In this document: piece by piece, positions 16,730 through 24,691 of the stretch | Layout of the letters: each line of letters opens with the position of its first letter | Position numbering within the stretch: the first letter of the stretch is position 1 | Assembly (NCBI RefSeq): GCF_034356035.1 | Contig: NZ_CP136423.1 | Span: 1,860,001-1,924,000 of the forward strand | Reading direction: 5' to 3' | Length of the DNA: 64,000 nt | Origin: Blautia hydrogenotrophica DSM 10507 | Lineage (GTDB): Bacteria; Bacillota; Clostridia; Lachnospirales; Lachnospiraceae | The notes under the pieces: model-generated | The model's input: only the letters and a program-made list of their open reading frames with translations | What the model was told of the DNA's origin: nothing | The model's database searches: none | Translations under genes and position numbers: made by a program

Positions 16730-18427
16730 TTAAACTCCTTTCATTTTTTTCCATATTCCTGTGTTCTGAAACTCTTTCGCAGCCTCCTTTGCCGACCGTA
16801 CGGTATTCTCGTCATAGCCGGTCAACTCCAACAAAGTCAACGCGTTTCTCGTGGAACATGGTCCTTGTTTCAACTGATAATGAAAGTGGACGTCACTGTC
16901 TTCCACCGTCTCCTCAAAGTGATAATTCTCATAGATATCTCCTAAAATCACTGTCAATTCTAGGTCGTGGGTTGCCGCAAAGCAGTGATTTCCCACTTTT
17001 GCCAACACCCCTAAAATCCGCGAAGAAGCAGCGATTCTCTCCACGGTATTGGTCCCTCTTAACACTTCATCAATCACACAGAGCACCGGCACTGGTCCCT
17101 GGCATGCATCTAAAATCCTCTTCAGGGAGCGAATCTCCGCCATAAAATAACTCTCCCCATCCCGGATGCTGTCGCGAAGAGCTATGGAAGTCAGTATTCG
17201 GCAGCAAGCAGCGTGATAGCTTCTCGCTGTACAAGTAAAAATTGTCTGCGCCAAAACTGCGTTCACTGCCACCGCTTTTAAAAATGTGGACTTTCCCGAA
17301 GCATTAGAACCAGTCAGAAGCACAGCCTTTCCGGCTGTGATGGTGTTGGCCACCGGCTGCATAACCAACGGATGGTAAAGGTCTGTCACCTTTAGAACCT
17401 GGGAATCTGCGGAAAACTCCGGCTCCCCATACCAGGGCAGCCCTTTCCTGAAAGAGGCGATAGAAATTGCCGCGTCCAGCTCTCCGATCTGATCTAACAA
17501 CTCCTGGAATTCCGCCTGGCAGCGCAGACTTTCACGGCGCAAAGAAGGATAGACCAGCAAATCTATATGAAACAGCATCTTTAAATAATCCATTATCAAA
17601 TCCAAAAAGCCTCCGCCCTCTGCCTGCCGCCCGATGAACCAGAATGCTTTTTTCTCAAATCCTGTCAGCCTTTTTCGTATCTCCACAATACGCCGGCAAT
17701 TTTCCAGAGAGGACCAATCTAATCTTTCCAGCTCTCTGCCCATGTCCAAAATCCTGCGCAGACTGGCGAAAAGGCTCCGATACGGTTCCGTTTGTTTCCG
17801 GTCAGAGCCTGTCTGATACAAAAAAGCATTCAAACCCACCAGCGCAAACACAAAAAATACCGCCGCAACGGGAAACACCGGCAGCAACAGCAGCGCAGCC
17901 AACAGCGCACCTGCCAAAAGTCCGTGAGAAATCCATCCGATCACAGGGGCATTTTCAAGGGAAGACACCGCATCTCCCAGCGAACAGCGGTTGTCCTTTC
18001 CCACTAAGACCAAAGCCAGCTGCATTTTTTCACGTTCTTTTTTATGGCTTTGAAAAAAATTCGTCAGTTCTCCTAGATGCTCCAACTCTTTGGATGACAT
18101 CTTCGGCAAACGCAAAAGCCGATATAGATACTCCTCCCCCGCAGTCGTCAAAGTCTGATTAATTCTTCCAAAAATCACATCCATCTCCAGATCATTCCAG
18201 GTAATATCGTCTAGATATCCCTCTTTCTTTCCGTCCATTTTCCTGGATGAAGCTGAAATTCTCTGGAGTTCCTCATGAGAATACATATGGTCAAAGATCC
18301 TGCCATATTGCTCACCGAATTCTCTTAAATGTCGCTCTTTCTGTCTGCGGTTTTCTCTGACAATTACCCAGACAACACCCAAAAGAAAGATAACAGCCGC
18401 AAAAGTCACGATAAAATAAGGATGCAT
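16730..18427 (-). CDS. membrane-anchored MutS-family ATPase
   Basis: 565-residue protein with a C-terminal MutS ATPase domain: Walker A GSNASGKST (373-381), a Walker B CVIDEVLRGTNT and a switch-type ATHD motif. It lacks the mismatch-recognition domain I of MutS1 and the Smr nuclease of MutS2. Instead, residues about 5-24 and a hydrophobic stretch 165-205 (two helices) predict membrane anchoring. The ATG at 18427 has AAAGGAGA upstream; the longer frame from 18487 lacks such a site. Such MutS relatives are widespread in Clostridia with unknown function; mismatch repair proper is unlikely because of the membrane location. It shares a transcript with rnhA. Confidence 0.82.
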   Translation of the reverse strand: MHPYFIVTFAAVIFLLGVVWVIVRENRRQKERHLREFGEQYGRIFDHMYSHEELQRISASSRKMDGKKEGYLDDITWNDLEMDVIFGRINQTLTTAGEEYLYRLLRLPKMSSKELEHLGELTNFFQSHKKEREKMQLALVLVGKDNRCSLGDAVSSLENAPVIGWISHGLLAGALLAALLLLPVFPVAAVFFVFALVGLNAFLYQTGSDRKQTEPYRSLFASLRRILDMGRELERLDWSSLENCRRIVEIRKRLTGFEKKAFWFIGRQAEGGGFLDLIMDYLKMLFHIDLLVYPSLRRESLRCQAEFQELLDQIGELDAAISIASFRKGLPWYGEPEFSADSQVLKVTDLYHPLVMQPVANTITAGKAVLLTGSNASGKSTFLKAVAVNAVLAQTIFTCTARSYHAACCRILTSIALRDSIRDGESYFMAEIRSLKRILDACQGPVPVLCVIDEVLRGTNTVERIAASSRILGVLAKVGNHCFAATHDLELTVILGDIYENYHFEETVEDSDVHFHYQLKQGPCSTRNALTLLELTGYDENTVRSAKEAAKEFQNTGIWKKMKGV

Positions 18428-18588
18428 AAACGTTCTCCTTTCATTGTTTCTAATCATAGCAGAATCCCAAAGACAAGTCCAGCCCAAAGACAGCGGCTTA
18501 AAATTCTCGCGTTGGCATAAGAAAATTTGTCACCATTTCTCTGCTTCCACATAAAATGGAGTGTAATCAATTTTTGGAGGACTTTAAC

Positions 18589-18828
18589 ATGAGTGATTTA
18601 GCAGCAACGAACTGTGGATGCGGATGTGACAATGGGTGTGATAATGGATGTGGTAACGGATTATTCGGAGGCGGAAATAGCTGCAACTGCATTCTGTGGA
18701 TCATCGTATTAATGTATTTCTGCGGCGGCAACTCTTACAACAACGGAGGCTGTGGATGCGGAGATAACAGCTGCCTCCTTCTCATTCTGCTCCTGCTGTG
18801 CTGCGGCGGCAACGGTTGCGGATGCTAA
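18589..18828 (+). CDS. cysteine/glycine-rich miniprotein (chorion-like high-Cys type)
   Basis: 79-residue protein with 15 cysteines and long Gly/Asn tracts (C-G-C-G-C, D-N-G-C repeats) interrupted by two short hydrophobic segments (about 35-44 and 63-70). Start ATG at 18589 with GGAGG eight bases before; an in-frame ATG 33 bases upstream lacks one. Similar proteins in Lachnospiraceae genomes are annotated after insect chorion high-cysteine proteins; their role is unknown. Possible roles are a spore or envelope structural protein or a metal-binding peptide. A strong terminator follows, so it is monocistronic and likely abundant under some condition. Confidence 0.8.
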   Translation: MSDLAATNCGCGCDNGCDNGCGNGLFGGGNSCNCILWIIVLMYFCGGNSYNNGGCGCGDNSCLLLILLLLCCGGNGCGC

Positions 18829-18863
18829 AGTATACCTGATTTCTACGCATGATACGGTATGTC

Positions 18864-18900
18864 AAAAAGGCGGGGACTTCTCACGTCCCCCGCCTTTTTT
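18864..18900 (+). terminator. intrinsic terminator of the Cys-rich protein gene
   Basis: AAAAAGGCGGGGAC / GTCCCCCGCCTTTTTT hairpin with a run of six T on the plus strand. Confidence 0.92.
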
Positions 18901-18904
18901 AGTA

Positions 18905-18934
18905 TACCATCCCCTCAAGATTGAGGGGGAGAGG
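18905..18934. repeat. short intergenic dyad related to the repeat family
   Basis: CCCCTCAAGATTGAGGGGG dyad immediately after the preceding terminator's T-run; it matches one module of the repeats at 15735 and 20699. The stop codon of the small minus-strand ORF at 18915-19085 lies in it. Confidence 0.55.
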
Positions 18935-19085
18935 AATTACGACGAGCTTTCCCATTTTGCTTTTTCGGAGTCTGCGACTGACGAGTTTTCCTACCTGCTC
19001 TGTCTTGTTTGCTCTTGACACAGTCCATATCTATCTCATAGATTTCATTTCCATTAATAATCAATTTTTCTTTTTTCTCTCTCAT
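18915..19085 (-). CDS. possible small basic protein, 56 aa
   Basis: A 56-codon frame from the ATG at 19085. The N-terminal half (EKLIINGNEIYEIDMDC) looks like a compact beta-hairpin segment; the C-terminal half is Lys/Arg/Gln-rich and probably disordered, and its last codons enter the intergenic repeat. AGAAAGG lies upstream but at a long distance from the ATG. I do not recognise a family with certainty. The otherwise unexplained 340-bp gap and the sensible amino acid pattern support it; the weak ribosome site argues against. Confidence 0.45.
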   Translation of the reverse strand: MREKKEKLIINGNEIYEIDMDCVKSKQDRAGRKTRQSQTPKKQNGKARRNSSPPQS

Positions 19086-19245
19086 CTGTTCTAACCCAGC
19101 CTTTCTATTATTTTAAAATTCCCGCTTCGCGGTTCTGTTTCGTATTTATAAAACTCACATTATACAGTATGTCAGGACACCTCTGTCTGTCATAATGTAA
19201 ATAAGAAGAACATAGACTGTGAAAAAGGGAATTTAAGGAAATCTT

Positions 19246-19596
19246 ATGAGTCAAGAATATCATACTCCCATGACCGCGTTGGATGAAATGGTCAGTGACG
19301 GAAATCTCCAAATGTTGAAGGCATCCATGCCCTATCTTCCAGGAAGCGGTCAGAGATTCCTATCCTTTTACACAAAGCTGTTGGAGTTAAAACATACCAT
19401 GGAGTTGTTCTCTCGGCCGCAAGATCTGACAGCCTGTGAACTCTCCTCGGCATCTACCGTCGACCCGGCGAGTATGCTCAATGATATCCGCCGCTTCTGT
19501 GACCCCAATATGCAGAAAAATATTGATCAAGTTTTAAATATGCTCGTCATGGTAGAGCTGATAGAAACTTTTAAAGATGAGCCAGGCAGCCAATAA
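19246..19596 (+). CDS. conserved small protein of unknown function, 116 aa
   Basis: 116-residue soluble, mainly helical protein (MSQEYHTPMTALDEMV at the N-terminus, an acidic C-terminus). SD AAGGAAATC precedes the ATG. It is followed after 14 bp by another small gene, with which it surely forms an operon; both are helical and of unremarkable composition. I do not recognise a characterised domain. The Met/Leu-rich helices might mediate protein binding. No signal peptide or membrane segment. Confidence 0.75.
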   Translation: MSQEYHTPMTALDEMVSDGNLQMLKASMPYLPGSGQRFLSFYTKLLELKHTMELFSRPQDLTACELSSASTVDPASMLNDIRRFCDPNMQKNIDQVLNMLVMVELIETFKDEPGSQ

Positions 19597-19610
19597 GGAG
19601 GATGACAAAA

Positions 19611-19883
19611 ATGCCACAGGATTGGATGAACGATCCCAAACTCAACGGACTCGATAAAAGCAAACTCGCGCTTCTTCAAAACCTTGCTGATCAAGGAGGA
19701 CAAAAAAGTCCCACAGAACTGCTTCCATTTTTGATGGCCGCAGCAAACCAGGGAAAAAATCAGGGAGTGAAATTCAATACCAATGAAATGGAGATGATTA
19801 TAGAAGTACTCAAACAAGGACAGTCTCCTCAGGAGGCAGCCAAAATGGACAAAATCATCAATCTGATGAAAATGATACGATGA
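19611..19883 (+). CDS. conserved small helical protein of unknown function, 90 aa
   Basis: Starts MPQDWMNDPKLNGLDKSKL; the frame has an ATG three codons earlier (19602), but AAGGAGG would abut that one, whereas it lies nine bases before 19611. Composition is Gln/Asn/Lys-rich with helices ending in a SPQEAAKMDKIINLMKMI tail. Proteins of this look occur in Lachnospiraceae but have no known role, in my knowledge. Second gene of a two-gene operon; the next gene (TraX-like) starts 66 bp later and may also be on the transcript. Confidence 0.75.
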   Translation: MPQDWMNDPKLNGLDKSKLALLQNLADQGGQKSPTELLPFLMAAANQGKNQGVKFNTNEMEMIIEVLKQGQSPQEAAKMDKIINLMKMIR

Positions 19884-19949
19884 CCGTACTCTTTTCTTTT
19901 CACAGTGATTATGATAAGATAAATATAAAAGAACATCAGGAGACGGATT

Positions 19950-20672
19950 ATGAACACACTCTCACAAAATTCTTACGAATGTCTAAGCGGCAGTGTCTTA
20001 AAAGTCATTGCCGCTGTCAGTATGTTGATCGACCATTTTGCTGTTACAATTTTGGCAAATGATCCTGAGGCATTTATCCCTTATTTTTATTTTTTAGATA
20101 CCCCCATCGGACTTTACCGATTATTCAGAGACTTCGGCCGTCTCGCTTTTCCAATTTTCTGTTTTCTCATGACAGAAGGCTTTGTACATACCAAAAGCAG
20201 AATACGGTACGCCCGCAACCTGCTGTTCTTTGCTCTTCTCTCCGAGATCCCCTTCAGTATTATGATGAACGACCTGGGAAATTTTCAAAAGCAAAATACC
20301 CTGTTCACACTTTTGCTGGGTTTTTTGGCTCTGTGGGCCCTAGAACGGTTTGCCGCCAATGTATGGCTTCAGATTCTGTACGTGGTCAGCTCCATGTGGG
20401 CTGCTTATTTCTTTCACACGGACTATGACTGGCGGGGTGTCCTTTTAATTTTGATCTTTTATCTGTTTCGCTATTACCGAAACAGTCAGGTGATTCTGGC
20501 AGGACTCTCCTTATATTGGGAATGGAAAGCATGCTTCGCGATGATCCCCATCCGCATGTACAACGGACAGAGGGGCTTTTTGAAGGGAAAAGCAGGAAAA
20601 TATTTTTTCTATTTCTTCTATCCGCTCCATCTGATATTCCTAATAATTCTCAGATATCTGCTCTATTCCTGA
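19950..20672 (+). CDS. TraX family membrane protein
   Basis: 240-residue polytopic membrane protein with about seven hydrophobic segments. The N-terminal LKVIAAVSMLIDHFAV and RDFGRLAFPIFCFLMTEGFVHT motifs (about residues 18-33 and 60-81) and a RMYNGQRGFLKGKAGKYFFY segment near the end are typical of the TraX family. In the F plasmid TraX acetylates pilin; chromosomal Gram-positive copies have no pilin partner nearby, and an acyl transfer to a cell-envelope molecule is the likely general activity. No conjugation genes occur in this window, so the family name should not be read as evidence of transfer. SD AGGAGACGG. Confidence 0.85.
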   Translation: MNTLSQNSYECLSGSVLKVIAAVSMLIDHFAVTILANDPEAFIPYFYFLDTPIGLYRLFRDFGRLAFPIFCFLMTEGFVHTKSRIRYARNLLFFALLSEIPFSIMMNDLGNFQKQNTLFTLLLGFLALWALERFAANVWLQILYVVSSMWAAYFFHTDYDWRGVLLILIFYLFRYYRNSQVILAGLSLYWEWKACFAMIPIRMYNGQRGFLKGKAGKYFFYFFYPLHLIFLIILRYLLYS

Positions 20673-20698
20673 GCTCTGCTATGTCCACCTACAGCAGA

Positions 20699-20827
20699 AC
20701 AAAGTGGGCAAGCCCACTTCAGCTTCCCCTCAATCTTTGAGGGAGCAAAGCGCCATCTTTCACTCCGCCGCAGTGCGATCCACGTGGAGCGTTTTTTGTT
20801 CCATAAAAACGGAATTTCTTATGAAAT
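20699..20827. repeat. intergenic repeat copy 2
   Basis: Shares with copy 1 the ACAAAGTGGGC..GCCCACTTCAGCT dyad, the CCCCTCAATCTTTGAGGG dyad and a CCGCCGCAGTGCGATCC segment (the last shared with copy 3). It abuts the T-run of the terminator at 20828-20859, as copies 1 and 3 abut theirs. Confidence 0.75.
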
Positions 20828-20859
20828 AAAAAAGCCATCGCTTCAGCAATGGCTTTTTT
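20828..20859 (-). terminator. intrinsic terminator of the focA-topB-acyltransferase operon
   Basis: AAAAAAGCCAT / ATGGCTTTTTT perfect hairpin, 10 bp after the stop at 20870. Confidence 0.9.
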
Positions 20860-20869
20860 GCATCTCTTG

Positions 20870-21538
20870 TCAATCATGTTTCTGAACAATCTCATCCTTA
20901 TTCTTGTAGATATGATTTGCCGGAACACAGCCTCTGACCGCTGATAACGGATATACATTGGTCCTGGCCCCAATCACTGTTCCTGGATTGAGCACAGACC
21001 CGCAGCCCACATCGGCGTAATCTCCCAGCATAGCCCCTACCTTTCTTCTCCCGGTGGAGATATCCTCTCGGTCTGCATGAATCACCACAGCTTTGTTGTC
21101 TGCCTTCACATTAGAGCAGATGGAGCCTGCTCCCATATGTGCATGGAAGCCTAGAACGGAATCCCCAACATAATTGTAATGGGGAACCTGTACTTTATTA
21201 AAGAGAATCACGTTCTTTAACTCCGTAGAATTTCCCACAACAGCACCTTCTCCTACAATCGCATTTCCACGAATAAAAGCACAATGACGTATCTGTGCTT
21301 CCTTACCAATGATCGCCGGCCCGTCAATATGTGCAGAATCTGCTACTTGAGCAGTTTTCGCAATCCAGACGTTCTTCCCTTTTTTCTCATACTCCGCAGG
21401 GTCTAACGTCTCTCCCAATTTTAAAATATACTCTCCAATCTCTTCCAGTACTTCCCAAGGATATACTTTTCCCTGGAAAATCTCTTTGGCGATCGTCTCA
21501 TCTAAGTTAAAGAGTTTCTCAATGGTATAATCTTTCAT
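20870..21538 (-). CDS. left-handed beta-helix acyltransferase-like protein (GlmU C-terminal type)
   Basis: 222 residues with hexapeptide repeats (IIGKEAQIRHCAFIRGNAIVGEGAVVGNS region, about 75-105, and a second set near 165-200) that build a trimeric left-handed beta helix. The layout resembles the acetyltransferase half of GlmU without the pyrophosphorylase half, so it may be mis-named as a UDP-GlcNAc pyrophosphorylase in databases. The likely reaction is acyl transfer to a sugar, but no donor or acceptor is identifiable. The ATG at 21538 has AAGGGAG upstream; the frame is open into topB, which ends at 21540. Confidence 0.8.
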   Translation of the reverse strand: MKDYTIEKLFNLDETIAKEIFQGKVYPWEVLEEIGEYILKLGETLDPAEYEKKGKNVWIAKTAQVADSAHIDGPAIIGKEAQIRHCAFIRGNAIVGEGAVVGNSTELKNVILFNKVQVPHYNYVGDSVLGFHAHMGAGSICSNVKADNKAVVIHADREDISTGRRKVGAMLGDYADVGCGSVLNPGTVIGARTNVYPLSAVRGCVPANHIYKNKDEIVQKHD

Positions 21539-21539
21539 C

Positions 21540-23564
21540 TTACTTACTCCCTTTTTTCGTTTTTGGCGGCGGATAGTTCTGGGCCGCCAGATCATAAAAT
21601 TGACGCAGAGCATACTGAAAATTGTTTCCCATCACCTGCTCTGTCCTGGAACGGATAAAGTTCTCCAGCTTATCCATATACTCCTGGGGAGTGATGCTCC
21701 CCTCTGCCACATAGGTAAGCCCCTTCTCCCAGCTAGCCGTCAGCTCTGGGTTTAACAGGGAACGAATCGAACAATTCACCACGTCGTAAATCATCTCTCC
21801 TAACAACGTCGGAGTGATTACCTGTGTCTTCTTATTCAAATTCAGATACTCTATGTGAAACAGCTTTTTTAGAATCTCTGCCCTAGTGGCACTAGTTCCA
21901 ATCCCACTGCCCTTGATCTGAGCACGGAGCTCCTCATCCTCGATCAGTTGGCCTGCATTTTCCATAGCCAAAATCATTGTCCCGGAGTTATAACGCTTCG
22001 GGGGTGATGTCTCCCCTTCTTTTACCGCCAATTTCTCTACAGGCAGTATAGCACTCTTCTTTAGTCCCTGCAACGCCTGAAGCAAGATTACATCACAGGT
22101 GGCTTCTCCATTAGAACTCTCAGTGTCGGTCGATTTTTTGGCAAAGGAACTCCCAGCAATCTCTAAATATCCCGGGGAAAGCAGTACTTTAAACGAAGAA
22201 AAGAAAGATTCGTTCTGTATTTTCGTGGTCAGAGCAATTTTCTGATAGATGGCCGGAGGATAAAAAATCGACAAAAAGCGTCTCACAATGATCTCATAGA
22301 CACGCTGGGAAGTCACCGGCAGACGTCCCAGAGCTCCCAGTCCTTGGCCTGTAGGAATCAGTGCATAATGATCTGTCACCTGTTTGTCATTCACATAACG
22401 GCTCTTGGACAGATTCTTATACTCTCCCTGTTCCAGTATGTGGGCGGCAATATGTGACACCATCCCAAATCCTTTCAAGCCATTCAGATTCTTTCCCACT
22501 ACCTTTGCCGCCGCTGTAGACAGCACTCGAGCATCCGTACGGGGATAAGTAATCAGTTTCTTTTCATAGAGTTCCTGGGCAATGCGCAGAGTCTCATCAG
22601 GGCTGATCTTGAACAACTTAGAACAGACATTTTGCAGCTCCGCCAAATTAAACAAAAGCGGCGGATTTTTCTTCTCTTTTTTCTTTTCAATCTTCTCCAC
22701 TGACGCTGTCAATGGTTTCTGGGCGTTTAACTGATGAATCAGCTCCTGCGCATCTTTCTTTTCCAGAAACCCATTCTCTTTATACAGCTTCGGATACTGG
22801 AAATAACTGCTCTGCGGCGTCACTCTCCATTCTCCGTCAAATTTCTTTCCCGCCAGTTCTAAAGTGCTAATTACCCGGTAAAAAGGAGTCTTCACAAAAT
22901 TTCGGATTTCCCGTTCTCTGCGCACTACCATCCCCAACACACAGGTCATCACCCTTCCTACAGAGATCACCTGATAGCGAGTCTTCCGGTAATTTGCGAC
23001 ACTGTTCCCATACTTTAAAGTCAGCAGACGCGAAAAATTGATTCCCATCAGATAATCTTCTTTTGCTCGCAGATAGGCTGAATCCGCCAGGTGGTCATAG
23101 GCAGACAGATCTTTTGCCTCCCGTATTCCACGCAGAATTTCCTCCTCTGTCTGAGAATCAATCCACACCCGTTTCTTCTCTTTTCCTGTTACTCTGGCCT
23201 GCTGATCTACCAGCCGATAGATGTATTCACCTTCCCGTCCAGAGTCTGTACACACATAAATAGTTCCAATGTCTTTCCGATTTAGAAGACGGCTTACGAT
23301 ATCAAATTGTTTTTTTACGGAAGAGATTACCTCATATTTAAATTCACACGGCAAAAAAGGCAGGGTATCAAAACTCCACCTTTTATATTTTTCGTCATAG
23401 GCTTCCGGATAACTCATGGTGACTAGGTGTCCCACACACCAAGTCACCACAAATTTCTCCGTCTCTAAATAACCGTCATGACGACCACCATTTACTTTTA
23501 GTACTTTCGCAAATTCCTGAGCCACACTGGGCTTCTCTGCGATAAACAATGATTTTTTTGTCAT
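21540..23564 (-). CDS. topB: DNA topoisomerase III (type IA)
   Basis: 674-residue decatenating topoisomerase. N-terminal TOPRIM (SLFIAEKPSVA at 5-15; CTDSGREGEYIYR near 103), active-site LITYPRTDAR (about 339-348; Tyr is the nucleophile), and SGIGTSATRAEI near 570. No zinc-finger C-terminal domain, as expected for TopB. The ATG at 23564 overlaps the focA stop in TAATG, so translation is coupled and there is no separate ribosome site. The frame is open upstream to 23597, but the overlap and the MTKKSLFIAEKPS start fix the N-terminus. Confidence 0.95.
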   Translation of the reverse strand: MTKKSLFIAEKPSVAQEFAKVLKVNGGRHDGYLETEKFVVTWCVGHLVTMSYPEAYDEKYKRWSFDTLPFLPCEFKYEVISSVKKQFDIVSRLLNRKDIGTIYVCTDSGREGEYIYRLVDQQARVTGKEKKRVWIDSQTEEEILRGIREAKDLSAYDHLADSAYLRAKEDYLMGINFSRLLTLKYGNSVANYRKTRYQVISVGRVMTCVLGMVVRREREIRNFVKTPFYRVISTLELAGKKFDGEWRVTPQSSYFQYPKLYKENGFLEKKDAQELIHQLNAQKPLTASVEKIEKKKEKKNPPLLFNLAELQNVCSKLFKISPDETLRIAQELYEKKLITYPRTDARVLSTAAAKVVGKNLNGLKGFGMVSHIAAHILEQGEYKNLSKSRYVNDKQVTDHYALIPTGQGLGALGRLPVTSQRVYEIIVRRFLSIFYPPAIYQKIALTTKIQNESFFSSFKVLLSPGYLEIAGSSFAKKSTDTESSNGEATCDVILLQALQGLKKSAILPVEKLAVKEGETSPPKRYNSGTMILAMENAGQLIEDEELRAQIKGSGIGTSATRAEILKKLFHIEYLNLNKKTQVITPTLLGEMIYDVVNCSIRSLLNPELTASWEKGLTYVAEGSITPQEYMDKLENFIRSRTEQVMGNNFQYALRQFYDLAAQNYPPPKTKKGSK

Positions 23565-24313
23565 TACTGGTCTGCGCTCATCTTGCGAAGCGGCCATGCC
23601 AGAAGGACAGCTCCGCCCACGATATTTCCTAAAGTTACAATCAACATACTCTTCAGCATTGCAGCAATGGACAGCCCTGGAACCAGACAGTAAGCAGTCG
23701 TAAAGATCGCCATGTTCGCGATACAGTGCTCAAAACCGCTCAAAACAAATCCTGAGATACAAATTACGATCATCAAGAACTTCCCACTCTCTGATTTCAT
23801 CTTCAGGCCGCACAATACAGCCAGACATACAAAGAAGTTACAGAGCACTGCTCTGAAGAACATCTGACCTGGAGCGATGGACAATTTTCCATCTATAAAA
23901 CCTGCAAAGTAGTCTGCTGTGCCAGAAGCACCGCCACCGACAAAGATCAGTGAAAGAATAAAACATCCAACAAAATTTCCTATGTAGCTCACAACCCAAA
24001 CCTTGCCCAAGTCGCCCCATCCGACTTTCTTATCTAGCAAGCCAAAGGCCATCACGAGGTTGTTTCCAGTGAAAAGCTCACCGCCCACCATTACAATCAG
24101 CAAAACTGCAATGGAGAACACCAACGCTCCGATAAATTTACCAGGAGCTGAACCTTCAAACAGATTTCCAGCCACGTTATTGTAGATCATGGCTACCGCA
24201 ATAAAAAACCCCGCCATAATCGCCCGGATAAAGTACTTTCCAAAGTGGTTCTTCAGAAGAGTAATTTTGGCTACCGCCGCGTTTGATATCTTTTGTACAT
24301 CTTCGTAAATCAT
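23564..24313 (-). CDS. formate/nitrite transporter family channel (FocA/NirC-like)
   Basis: 249-residue pentameric FNT channel with six membrane helices. Seen: GGELFTGNN (about 78-86) for the omega loop region and GFEHCIANM (about 191-199) containing the central gating histidine. The family conducts formate, nitrite or hydrosulfide. In this genome, with a formate dehydrogenase/hydrogenase cluster 20 kb away, formate is the likely substrate, but the sequence alone does not decide. GGGAGGGAG precedes the ATG. It is coupled to topB by a one-base overlap, an unexpected pairing. Confidence 0.92.
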   Translation of the reverse strand: MIYEDVQKISNAAVAKITLLKNHFGKYFIRAIMAGFFIAVAMIYNNVAGNLFEGSAPGKFIGALVFSIAVLLIVMVGGELFTGNNLVMAFGLLDKKVGWGDLGKVWVVSYIGNFVGCFILSLIFVGGGASGTADYFAGFIDGKLSIAPGQMFFRAVLCNFFVCLAVLCGLKMKSESGKFLMIVICISGFVLSGFEHCIANMAIFTTAYCLVPGLSIAAMLKSMLIVTLGNIVGGAVLLAWPLRKMSADQ

Positions 24314-24610
24314 AGAACTCCCTCCCGCTTATACATTATTGATTACTTCCATAGAATACCACTTTGATACAAAAATAACAACCCTTTTTTCAAAAAAATC
24401 TGTGCATTTTAGTAATTTTTTTTATTCAATCTTGGATGTTTTTGGTTAATATTATGTTTTCTTGGAAAGCTCGACTTATGATTTGTGTTTTTTTTCGTTT
24501 ATTTCTGTTTATTTTTGGAAAAACTGAAAATAATAAACGATTTTCCATTCTTCTGTCTGTTTAAGGTTGATATAAATTTAACACATTTTATATACATTCA
24601 GCAATTTCTT
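24314..24610. other. intergenic region upstream of focA, no gene seen
   Basis: AT-rich stretch between the focA start and the asd terminator (about 300 bp). It must hold the focA promoter. No open frame with a ribosome site, riboswitch or repeat was recognised. Confidence 0.6.
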
Positions 24611-24651
24611 CATGAAAACACAGTATCGCAGTCTGTTCGGCTGCGATACTG
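24611..24651 (-). terminator. probable terminator of asd
   Basis: Perfect 11-bp arms CAGTATCGCAG / CTGCGATACTG (24621-24631, 24641-24651); on the minus strand it is followed by TGTTTTC, a modest T tract, 40 bp past the asd stop. Confidence 0.7.
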
Positions 24652-24691
24652 CAAATATCTCAATGGGATTCCAATGATCCATTTCTATCTT

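Noticed and set aside
19950..20672. Evidence of a conjugative element from the TraX-like gene
   Set aside because: No relaxase, type IV secretion or integrase genes are near; chromosomal TraX homologues are common.
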